Both the position numbers and the translations under genes were made by a program. From Clostridia bacterium (GTDB lineage Bacteria; Bacillota; Clostridia; UBA1381), in contig JAGBHE010000053.1 of assembly GCA_017935675.1 (NCBI GenBank), positions 1 to 64,000 on the forward strand: 64,000 nt of DNA, written 5' to 3'. The notes below the pieces were generated by a model. It had not been told where the DNA came from. It was given only the letters and a program-made list of their open reading frames with translations, and did no database searches. Shown piece by piece: positions 9,939 to 17,815 of this stretch (position 1 is the stretch's first letter; each line of letters starts with the position of its first letter).

Positions 9939-12900
9939 TGTAAATATTCACAACCTTTCTGACAATAAAGTTACTTTGTGTCTTGGCACATATATGAATC
10001 ATATAATACCCCTTACCGAGTGTTGACATATCCAGTGTCATTCTGTTACCTTCCAGGGTAAACTTCTCATATTCTTCATCATTTATCAAAACATAAACTT
10101 TATCATATTCACCCTCGGGAATTGAAACGTCAATCCTATTCAAATCGGCAGCTTTATAAACGTTGTTCTCCACAAGACCGTTTACTGTAATATCAGTTTC
10201 TTCCTCAGCTTTCTTTTCCTCAGTATAGAAGCCGAACTCCTTTATTTGATACGGCTTTACATCGTCATCACGATTACTGTTACAACCGATTGCAACATGG
10301 CTTATAAGGTCGGTATCAAAATCTCTGAAATCAAGGTTTCCGTAAGGACTTACGAAAAGTTCAAGATGTTCCCAAGGAATTGCAATCTGGTTCCAGCCTG
10401 CCTTTACCTGCTTACCTTTACTGTGTCCGAGATAATATTGTCTGCCGTCCTTTAAATAAGCAAAGAAATTCATACTTACATCATTAAGCTCTTCATCAGC
10501 ATATACCCGGAAACACACACCTGTAGAGCCTCTTAGAATTGTCGGATCGTCAAGATAGAAGAATGGATAAAACCATTTATTTCCGCCGTTAAATTTGATA
10601 TCAAACATAACAGCCCCCTGAGTTGTACCCGCAGTAATAACCGCCGGATCGGCAGTTTCTACAATGTTTGAACCATCCCAGTTTGCAGGATCATCACTGC
10701 CTTCAAAATAGGTTACATTATCCGTTTCTACTTCTTTGTAAGCAAAAAGCCTTGATACTGACGGACTGATGCTATCACCCGCAAACTCACCTTCAAATTT
10801 AAGAAAGCTCGTAACATTAGGCTCTGCCTCTTCACTGTATTCAATAGTAAATGTAATAGGTTCCATAGACATTGCACCAACAGTGACGTTAACCTCAGCA
10901 GGTGTTACAATTACCCCTTCCGGCGGTACTGCTTTTATAACTCCGCTCTGTTCGCTGTCATTAAAGTTATAGACATTAAGTGTCATTTCTGTTGACTGAT
11001 TAAATTTAAGCTGATATCCCTGAAGCTTAGGCGACTGCACCTCACTGCTTCCGAAATATTGCTGAAGAATAATCCTTTGAGCCGTTGAAAAAGTATGCGG
11101 CTCTGTCTTTTCTACAACAAATTCCTGTGGATAGTAATTATCAAGAGAGCTTTTGCCGTTAAAAACAATATATACGGGATAATGTGATATATCTACCGTA
11201 ACCTCACCGTTTACAGGCGAAATCGCCTTTTCTTTACCCATAATATCAACCAGCGAAATTGCAGAATTTGTTTTCACGGTTGCCTTATCACCATGTTCTG
11301 CCCATATAACTGCCACATCGTTCTTTCCGTTATTAAACATATAGCCTTCCGCAAATTCCGGAAGATTGTCCAATGCCCCTATGTACTTGCCTTTGCCAAG
11401 CATATGAGTCAAAGTTGCCTCTGCCGAATAGCACGGGTACGGACTTCCGCTTGCATAGAAGGTTCCAAGTTCTCTTCCTTCTTCCACATAGGATGGAAGT
11501 ACAAACCAGAAGTGTCTGGTAGTACCAAGCGAAAGTGACTGTGTTGTTGATGTTACAAGGTATCTCGCTTGTTCAAGAAGTTGTTCTCTTGTAGGCGAAC
11601 CACCTGTAGGCACCGGCATATACATGCCCGCCTCTGTAACCCATACCTCCTGCTTTCTTCTGTCATATGCATCAGAGATAAGTGAACGGTTATCTGTTTT
11701 TGGCAGATACTGTACAACATCTTCTCCGGTAGACGCAAGATGTGTATGATAGTTATATGCATCGGAATAGCTCATAACATCATTTTGAAGTGCAAGATCA
11801 ATATATGTTCTGCTGCTTGTCGGTCCCGGTCTTGAAGCAAAACCACCTACAACTGTCTTTGCTCCGACATTTGCATCGGATACTCCTAATGCAGAAGCCT
11901 TCATAACCGATGCATAAAAATCAGCAGGTTCGGAACAGAAGATTGTATCCTCCTCGTTCCACACCTCCCATGCATCAACAGTTTCCTTGTATCTTGTTGC
12001 CATTTCCTTGTGGAAATTATATACATGGAAGAGATTAGTAGGCAGATCTTTCACCTTTTCTTTTGCCCAACCCGGAGTACCGTGAAAGTCATTTACAATC
12101 TTTAAATCAGAATCCTCAAATGGCTGTAGGTCATTGTCGCTGACCTCAAACCTGTAGTTATCCTCCTTAGGCTGGAGTGTTATCCAGTGATAACGCTCTC
12201 TCACCATAGATATTCCTGCAAGCTCAGCCGCTCGTATATAACGCTCTACATTTTCCTTTCCGCCTCTGACAAGCTGATTGCTCGCAAAGTCAACTGCAAA
12301 CGGCGAATCGTCAATCTTATCACGCTTGCTTTTTGGTACAACTACCGAAAAGGTATTATATGCAAGCTTATTATCACCTTCAAATACCTCTATTGTATAC
12401 CAGCCGCTCTCAAATTTCCCAAGATTTAAATAATGCTCTGTTGTATCGTTTCTTACAAGGAAATTACTTTCCAGCACAACCGTTGACCAAAAATCCTTGA
12501 CTATGAACTTAAACTCCTTCTCCTGTGTAAGCTTTGTATTAAACAAAATATTAAAGGAAACCCTTTGGTTTTGTTCATAGACATTCAAATCTTCACAATT
12601 TTCAAGTCTTTTTATACCGAATGGAACCTCTGCAAGCTCGAAATAATCAATAAAAAATGCCAACAGCTTATCAGATCGAATATCTTCCGTATTTATAATA
12701 AATCTAATGGTGTTTTCGCCCTTTTTAAGACCAAGCGTACCAAGATTATATTTCTCAATCGTATCGGGGTAGGTTGACGAAGTAATCTTTGAAATGATGG
12801 TATGCTCCATCCCCGCATCAATTGTTTCCCCGCCGTTTGCCTGAACATAATAGTCGGCAGTATAGGCTGATGCAAGTAATGTCGAAACCACATTTACCTG

Positions 12901-13158
12901 ATATGCGCCATCCTTCGCAACATTTACATTATATTCAATATAATGTTCCTTATCCCCCTCCGCCTCACGCAGGTATTCTACTATCGTACCTCCGCTGAAT
13001 TCAGCTCTGTTCCTCATTACAGGAGTAATAGACATATCACTGTAGTTTTCACCCTCAACCTTAACAGTTGCCGCAGAAGCACTTGATAAATCTGCAAGCA
13101 ACACAAACAGGAACGCTGCTATACTTATAGATATAATACGTTTATTTTTTATTTTCAA
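9931..13158 (-). CDS. Secreted GH39-like glycosidase, paralogue of 1732-5445
   Basis: About 1075 residues. The best start is the TTG at 13156-13158: it opens a signal peptide (KIKNKRIISISIAAFLFVLL...SASA) and has GGAAGGG just upstream, while an ATG 18 codons earlier lacks such a site. Layout: a CBM6/35-like sandwich ending IDYFELAEV (about 30-190), a beta domain, a GH39-like barrel (about 285-660), then sandwich domains. Catalytic candidates are Glu about 402 in WEVWNEED and Glu about 509 in WVTEAG. It shares barrel and sandwich modules with the last gene of the operon but lacks that protein's NQIYTD head. Substrate unknown; both catalytic carboxylates look intact. Confidence 0.75.
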   Translation of the reverse strand: MKIKNKRIISISIAAFLFVLLADLSSASAATVKVEGENYSDMSITPVMRNRAEFSGGTIVEYLREAEGDKEHYIEYNVNVAKDGAYQVNVVSTLLASAYTADYYVQANGGETIDAGMEHTIISKITSSTYPDTIEKYNLGTLGLKKGENTIRFIINTEDIRSDKLLAFFIDYFELAEVPFGIKRLENCEDLNVYEQNQRVSFNILFNTKLTQEKEFKFIVKDFWSTVVLESNFLVRNDTTEHYLNLGKFESGWYTIEVFEGDNKLAYNTFSVVVPKSKRDKIDDSPFAVDFASNQLVRGGKENVERYIRAAELAGISMVRERYHWITLQPKEDNYRFEVSDNDLQPFEDSDLKIVNDFHGTPGWAKEKVKDLPTNLFHVYNFHKEMATRYKETVDAWEVWNEEDTIFCSEPADFYASVMKASALGVSDANVGAKTVVGGFASRPGPTSSRTYIDLALQNDVMSYSDAYNYHTHLASTGEDVVQYLPKTDNRSLISDAYDRRKQEVWVTEAGMYMPVPTGGSPTREQLLEQARYLVTSTTQSLSLGTTRHFWFVLPSYVEEGRELGTFYASGSPYPCYSAEATLTHMLGKGKYIGALDNLPEFAEGYMFNNGKNDVAVIWAEHGDKATVKTNSAISLVDIMGKEKAISPVNGEVTVDISHYPVYIVFNGKSSLDNYYPQEFVVEKTEPHTFSTAQRIILQQYFGSSEVQSPKLQGYQLKFNQSTEMTLNVYNFNDSEQSGVIKAVPPEGVIVTPAEVNVTVGAMSMEPITFTIEYSEEAEPNVTSFLKFEGEFAGDSISPSVSRLFAYKEVETDNVTYFEGSDDPANWDGSNIVETADPAVITAGTTQGAVMFDIKFNGGNKWFYPFFYLDDPTILRGSTGVCFRVYADEELNDVSMNFFAYLKDGRQYYLGHSKGKQVKAGWNQIAIPWEHLELFVSPYGNLDFRDFDTDLISHVAIGCNSNRDDDVKPYQIKEFGFYTEEKKAEEETDITVNGLVENNVYKAADLNRIDVSIPEGEYDKVYVLINDEEYEKFTLEGNRMTLDMSTLGKGYYMIHICAKTQSNFIVRKVVNIYIE

Positions 13159-13249
13159 ACTGATTTCACCCTTCCTTCTGCATTGCTTATTAGTAAGTGC
13201 AGGAAATTGCACAAAGGCAATTTCCTGTATTCAAATAACTATATCTCAA

Positions 13250-15487
13250 TTATTCTGCAATTGTCTTTCCATACAGGGGAATCATACCCTTAAGGCTGTC
13301 CCAAGCAAAGACAACAGCATTCTTTGTCATATTTTCAACTTCAATCTTTGTGTTGGAAACCGAACCGTTGTTACCAACTGTCATATGTACCGTTCCTACG
13401 TCATCGAGAGTAGAATCTGTACCGATAACATCATGGTATGTAGCAGCGATAAGTTCCGGTACCGATGTAAGTTCTGTATCGCCTATAACACTCTTAACAT
13501 TAACACCATCTGAAAGCTTTTCAGCACCAAGAATAACAAACTTATTATCAGCATCATATACATAAATCTCTGTTGTGGCCATCTTGCCGTTGGCTGTTGC
13601 TGTAATAATTGCTCTTCCGACATTATTAGCTGTAATATTTCCGCTTTCATCTACTGATGCAATTTCAGGTGCTGAAGATGTATATGTTACATCACCCTCC
13701 ATCAAAATACCGTGTGCATCAAAGACATTCGCCGTAACTGCTGTCATTTCCCCTTCTGTAAGAGTATTGTCATAAGCCTTTACAACAACTGTATTTGCTG
13801 TCTGCTCCATTTTAAGTTCAAACTTATCCAAAGCTGCAAGTGCAACGCTGTTAGCTGCAACATCGTCAACTATAAATGTAATTTCATGCAGACCTGCTGT
13901 GAGATTAAGCGGAGTGTTAAGCTTATATTTTCCGAAATATCCCGCAACTGCGGCTGCAATAATATGATCGTAAGCTGTTCCTACATCAAGGTTTGCTGCC
14001 TTTGTAATATTACCTTCAAGGTGTGTTGTTGACTTATCCTTATTTGTGTATGTACCTTCTGCTGCAAGTCTTTGAGCATCACCGTTATCAACCTTCATTT
14101 TAATAGGCGCTCTGTATGAATAGTTTACATCGTCAGCCTCAACATATCCGCACATATCTATGTACATATCGTAGTTACCTTCCACAGGTACATTAACTGT
14201 ATACTTAAGTTCTGCAGCACCTATAGTATTATATAATCCGCTTTCTGTATCCTTTGTTGCAGGAATGTTAATCATATACAGCATTTCACCGCTTGAACCT
14301 GTTGTCGGAATACGTCCGCAGGCTGAACCGTCTAAAACATTAGTTGTGATTGTTTCAGCTTCAACAGCCGGCATTACCGCAGATGTAAACTTGATGTAGT
14401 CAAGACCGAATAATACTCTTGACGCTGTACTGCTCTGCCTGTTAGGGGTTTCTGTCTGAGCTCTTACTATATTTACACCCTTATTAAGATGTACAGTTTC
14501 TTTTGTTGTATATTTCATAAAGTCAGGAGCTGTAATAGCTTCTGTTGTAACATCATCACTTATTGTTGCATCAGGATAACCGGTAGTTTCATCAACACCG
14601 CCGTGTGTTACAAACTTCTTACCGTTTACAGCAACAGAAAAACCTGAAAGATATGTTCTTGGATGAGTTCCTGCAAATTCAAGCTCATATTCGCCCTCCA
14701 CAGGTGCATATACTGCATAGTCTGCATATACATTTTCAGTTGAATTGTTCTTGTATAAGTAGTAATACTTACCGCCGGTTGCGTTGCTCTCTGCCACATC
14801 CGCAATACTTGCATTGCCTCCGATTGTATCCTCAGCATTTACAATTATTTCCGCCCCGTCATTCATATACTCGAAAGTAAAGAAATCAAGCTGGAAGTTG
14901 TATGTTGCATCGACACCTCTTTTACCTGTAACAACAAACTTTATATCATTTTTTCCTTCATTAAGATAAACAGGTACAGAAAATCTTGCATATTGATAGT
15001 GAGTAGTGCCCTCTTTATAATATGTAGTGCCAATAAGGTTTGTTTGCCCCAAAGCATTTTCTGTATGAATAGAACCATCAATGCTAAACGCACCTGCATT
15101 GTTTATTTCTACCGCATACGGGCTATGCATTGTATAATTTCCCGAGCTCGAAATAGCCGGTGTGTTTGATTTAATGTACATCATATACATACCCGATTTT
15201 TCGGCAAAAATCTCATATCTTACATAAGGTTTGTCCGCATCGTCATATGTGTCAGAAAGCTTTAAGTATGTGTTTGTAGCTGTACTTGTTTTCCTTACTG
15301 TGTCAGCAGCTCTGGTTCCGTGAATTTCGGCAATATTTGCATCAACTTCAGCCTGAACCTTTCTTGTTTCTGCGTTGCCGTCAAACCACTGAGCATTAAA
15401 ATATGTTTCCTCAGCCAATGCTGCTGTAGGAATCATTGCCGCCGCCATAGTAAGAACGCAAAGCAAACTTAAGATTTTTCTTTTCAT
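13250..15487 (-). CDS. Secreted protein with three CBM-like modules and a Big_2 domain
   Basis: 745 residues, first gene of the five-gene operon, with an AGGAGGAGAC ribosome binding site and a clear signal peptide ending ALAEE. Three beta-sandwich modules follow one another (about 30-210, 215-375, 380-560), each ending in a similar strand (LDFFTFEY, LDYIKFTS, LDKFELKM). They resemble the CBM6/35-like modules of the two glycosidases downstream. A bacterial Ig-like Big_2 domain (EIASVDESGNITANNVG) covers about 565-655. No catalytic domain, SLH or LPXTG anchor is visible. It is probably a polysaccharide-binding surface or secreted protein; function is inferred from modules only. Confidence 0.7.
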   Translation of the reverse strand: MKRKILSLLCVLTMAAAMIPTAALAEETYFNAQWFDGNAETRKVQAEVDANIAEIHGTRAADTVRKTSTATNTYLKLSDTYDDADKPYVRYEIFAEKSGMYMMYIKSNTPAISSSGNYTMHSPYAVEINNAGAFSIDGSIHTENALGQTNLIGTTYYKEGTTHYQYARFSVPVYLNEGKNDIKFVVTGKRGVDATYNFQLDFFTFEYMNDGAEIIVNAEDTIGGNASIADVAESNATGGKYYYLYKNNSTENVYADYAVYAPVEGEYELEFAGTHPRTYLSGFSVAVNGKKFVTHGGVDETTGYPDATISDDVTTEAITAPDFMKYTTKETVHLNKGVNIVRAQTETPNRQSSTASRVLFGLDYIKFTSAVMPAVEAETITTNVLDGSACGRIPTTGSSGEMLYMINIPATKDTESGLYNTIGAAELKYTVNVPVEGNYDMYIDMCGYVEADDVNYSYRAPIKMKVDNGDAQRLAAEGTYTNKDKSTTHLEGNITKAANLDVGTAYDHIIAAAVAGYFGKYKLNTPLNLTAGLHEITFIVDDVAANSVALAALDKFELKMEQTANTVVVKAYDNTLTEGEMTAVTANVFDAHGILMEGDVTYTSSAPEIASVDESGNITANNVGRAIITATANGKMATTEIYVYDADNKFVILGAEKLSDGVNVKSVIGDTELTSVPELIAATYHDVIGTDSTLDDVGTVHMTVGNNGSVSNTKIEVENMTKNAVVFAWDSLKGMIPLYGKTIAE

Positions 15488-15689
15488 TTTTGTCTCCTCC
15501 TAATAATAAATATAATATTTTTTCAAAAGATGTTAATATTACACCCTTTTATACTACTTATTGTAAATCTTTTCATTTGAACAGTAAAGTGTATAAATTT
15601 CAATATAAAAAGTGCCACATTTTATCAAATAAATATGCACAAATTTTGTCGGAGTTTTTATGGCGGTCTTATTTTTAATAGCTTGATTA
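15488..15689 (-). other. Leader/intergenic region ahead of the secreted-protein operon
   Basis: About 200 bp, very A/T-rich, with no convincing gene. It must hold the operon promoter. The minus strand shows several TATA-like stretches but no pair of good -35/-10 hexamers that I would single out. I see no riboswitch-like structure. The AATGTGGCACTT motif inside it is listed separately. Confidence 0.5.
15610..15621 (-). promoter_or_regulatory. Candidate AraC-type operator half-site
   Basis: Read on the minus strand this is AATGTGGCACTT. It resembles the direct repeats AATGACACTT and AATGGCACTT upstream of the sugar importer (20163-20190). It lies about 125 bp ahead of the first gene of the secreted operon, in the same orientation relative to transcription as the importer sites. 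It may be a shared regulator site; weak evidence from one near-match. Confidence 0.25.
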
Positions 15690-15800
15690 TCATTTATCAT
15701 CCTCTCCATAATAGCTCTGCAATCGATAGGATTTTCCTTTTATCGTAACTATCGTTGCGTGATGAAATAACCGGTCAATGATAGCGTTTGCTATCATGAC
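15690..15800 (-). pseudogene. IS21-family istB (helper ATPase) 3' remnant
   Basis: The last ~36 codons read VMIANAIIDRLFHHAT then IKGKSYRL, closely matching the C-terminal end of IstB-type IS21 transposition ATPases (typically ...AILDRLLHH...I.G.SYRL). All the rest, including Walker motifs and the istA transposase, is missing. The reading frame runs backward directly into the palindromic repeat sequence at 15798-15830, so the remnant is fused to non-IS sequence. It marks an old insertion or deletion event at the upstream edge of the secreted-protein operon. Confidence 0.7.
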
Positions 15801-15830
15801 ACAGGAGGACGGTTCGAGACAGCTTAAAAA
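15798..15830. repeat. Palindromic interspersed repeat, copy B (partial)
   Basis: GACACAGGAGGACGGTTC followed by GAGACAGCTTAAAAA. It matches the outer part of copy A (GAGACCACTTAAAAA next to an ACGG/CCGT core) but lacks the inverted second half. It abuts the istB remnant. Confidence 0.65.
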
Positions 15831-15906
15831 TTTCTTTTTCATGTTATTTCCTTTCCGCGCCTCACAGCACATTCTTTTAGCATAAACGGATCCCGCAATC
15901 CTGCTT

Positions 15907-16479
15907 TTATTCCGGCTTTGTTTCAAGCTTTAAAGGGAAGTCTCCAAGCTTATTTACTTTAAATCCGTTTTTCTTGTATTCTTCATAATCAAACGCTTCA
16001 AGCTCATCAATGGCAAGCTTATGAAACTCATAGAAATTCTTCCACCATTCATATCCGGAGCCAAGCTCAGCATTAAGATAAGCGTCGGCAATGTCACATC
16101 CCATCGCCGGTGCAACGTAAAATGCTCCCATGGCAAGCACATTCACGCCGTTACCCGTTATAGCCCGAAGCGCAGCCGGAACACTCTCGACAACACCTGT
16201 ATGTACATGAGGGCATTTGCTTGCCGCAATATGAATACCCATACCTGTTCCGCAAAAAAGGAGGGCTCTTTCAAACTCACCCTCGGAAATCATGCTGCCT
16301 GCGCGAAGTCCCACTCTATGGAACATTAAATCCGTATCATCAGGGTCTGAATCTTCTTTTACTCCTATATCCGTAACCGTCCAGCCTTTTTCCTTAAGAT
16401 GTGCGGCTACCGCCTCTTTAAGAGGATAACCTGCAAAGTCTGCACCTACTAAAATCTGTTTGTCTTTTACTCTTTTCAT
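15907..16479 (-). CDS. RpiB/LacA/LacB-family sugar isomerase (possible DhuI)
   Basis: 190 residues, cytoplasmic. The family signature is clear: VGADFAGYPLKE at the N-terminus, TDIGV, and the phosphate/substrate loop ALLFCGTGMGIHIAASK with its Cys (about residue 80), then GVNVLAMG. It is longer than ordinary RpiB or LacB (about 145-170 residues) because of a C-terminal extension rich in Trp, Tyr and Phe. Family members isomerise ribose-5-phosphate, galactose-6-phosphate or, in the DhuI branch, the unsaturated-uronate product 4-deoxy-5-hexosulose-uronate. Given GH105 and a lyase elsewhere in the window, DhuI is attractive but unproven. It lies 37 bp after the truncated GH39 gene, probably in the same transcript. 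Confidence 0.8.
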   Translation of the reverse strand: MKRVKDKQILVGADFAGYPLKEAVAAHLKEKGWTVTDIGVKEDSDPDDTDLMFHRVGLRAGSMISEGEFERALLFCGTGMGIHIAASKCPHVHTGVVESVPAALRAITGNGVNVLAMGAFYVAPAMGCDIADAYLNAELGSGYEWWKNFYEFHKLAIDELEAFDYEEYKKNGFKVNKLGDFPLKLETKPE

Positions 16480-16516
16480 TTTTCATGTCTCCTTTAATAT
16501 AAATTTAAAAAATATT

Positions 16517-17602
16517 TTAATCCTTGATTTTCAAAAGGATTATTGTCTCCGCTTCAAGTGTCAGCGTTGTGCGGATATCGGGACATTCAAAATAATCGCT
16601 TCTGATAAGCTCAAGATTATGCTCATTATCCAAAAGATACAGCTCCATCGTATTTTTTTCACCGAGATTTTTCAAATCAAGCTTAATCTCCGCTTTTTCA
16701 TTTTTTGCGTTCACTATCATTACAGCCTTGCCATTCTCTCTTTTTGCGGCACAGGCATAAATATGTTCGGCACAAAATTCAGGTTTTACAAAGGTACCTG
16801 ACTTGTACAGCTCGGAAAATGCCATGAAGGCATAATAAGGCCGCTCCGGAATGTGTGTAACTATGCTGTAGAGTGCGTTATATCCGGAAATGGAAGCAAT
16901 ATAGTACATGGCACCGTCAAGGTTTCCGCCGCATTGCAGGCCGCATAATGCACCGCCTATATAGCATGCGCCCTCCATTCCGAGTCTCTTTAGCGGCGAT
17001 ATGTGATTCCATTCGGTAAGATATGTTTCAAGCTGTGAAAAACCCGATTCATTTAATGCGGTCCGCGCAAATTCGGCATGGGTTATTATCTCATCAATAT
17101 CAAGGGAATAGATATGCCACGAGAAAAAGTCAATCGGCGTATTGTTTTCCTTTATAAAGACTAAAAAATCGCGGAAATACGGCATCAGAGTTTTTTCGTG
17201 GTCGCTTAATTCCTTCCTTGTAATCTCGGCAAAGCCGCAGGAGGCATATCCGCCAAACTTCAGCTGCGGAAAGCAAGCCTTTAAATGTTTTGCCGTCACA
17301 TCAAAAAGCTCAAAAAAGTCTTTCTTTGTTCCCAGCCACATAGATGCCATTTCAGGCTCATTCCAGATTTCCCAACGTTCAAAGCCGTAATAAAAACCGT
17401 CAGCCCAGCCCTCGTTATAGTGCCGTATAACATGTTCACATATCTGAGCCCATTTTTTGTAGTCCTCCGGCGGTGCTATATATTTTTTTACGTGGCCCCA
17501 TTCTATACTCTGCCCGAGTCTGAAAAAAATTGAGCTGCCTGCGTCTGCCACTTTTTTTATATAAAGGTCGGTAACGGCAAAATCAATCTTAATATTATTC
17601 AT
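16517..17602 (-). CDS. GH39 beta-xylosidase-like protein, N-terminally truncated
   Basis: About 361 residues from the ATG at 17602, which has GGAGA seven bases upstream. The region from IDFAVTDLYIKK through WEIWNEPE to TEWNH is typical of intracellular Clostridia GH39 enzymes, and a C-terminal beta-sandwich is present. The acid/base Glu is at about residue 82 and the nucleophile at about 197. The 115-residue spacing fits GH39 (Glu160 and Glu277 in T. saccharolyticum XynB), but roughly 78 N-terminal residues, i.e. the first strands of the barrel, are missing. No coding remnant is visible in the 213 bp upstream. Probably inactive or altered; an unrecognised partner fragment is not excluded. Confidence 0.75.
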   Translation of the reverse strand: MNNIKIDFAVTDLYIKKVADAGSSIFFRLGQSIEWGHVKKYIAPPEDYKKWAQICEHVIRHYNEGWADGFYYGFERWEIWNEPEMASMWLGTKKDFFELFDVTAKHLKACFPQLKFGGYASCGFAEITRKELSDHEKTLMPYFRDFLVFIKENNTPIDFFSWHIYSLDIDEIITHAEFARTALNESGFSQLETYLTEWNHISPLKRLGMEGACYIGGALCGLQCGGNLDGAMYYIASISGYNALYSIVTHIPERPYYAFMAFSELYKSGTFVKPEFCAEHIYACAAKRENGKAVMIVNAKNEKAEIKLDLKNLGEKNTMELYLLDNEHNLELIRSDYFECPDIRTTLTLEAETIILLKIKD

Positions 17603-17815
17603 TTTAATTCTCCGTTCTGCCGAGGACGGCAGTATTGTACATCCTTTCAAAAAGAATGCCGCGGGCTTTTTAAATGACGGGGCAAAGCCCCTTATTGAAG
17701 CCTACAATCATAGTAATTTATAAATTCCGCATTTTCAAGAAGTAATAATACAAATTGGTTTTAAAACTTTAACAATTATCAGTCCTACTTCTATAAAAAG
17801 TATCAATTATTAAAA

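Noticed and set aside
13712-14032. Cys/Asn-rich 106-codon plus-strand frame
   Set aside because: Lies antisense inside the three-module secreted protein, whose signal peptide and modules are clear.
15488-15689. Riboswitch or leader RNA ahead of the secreted operon
   Set aside because: A/T-rich leader without conserved aptamer features or a terminator/antiterminator pair that I can see.
17603-17815. Missing N-terminus of GH39 as a frameshifted remnant
   Set aside because: No frame in this gap resembles the GH39 N-terminus; the region is A/T-rich with a small GGGGC-AAA-GCCCC hairpin (17679-17691) lacking a useful T-run.
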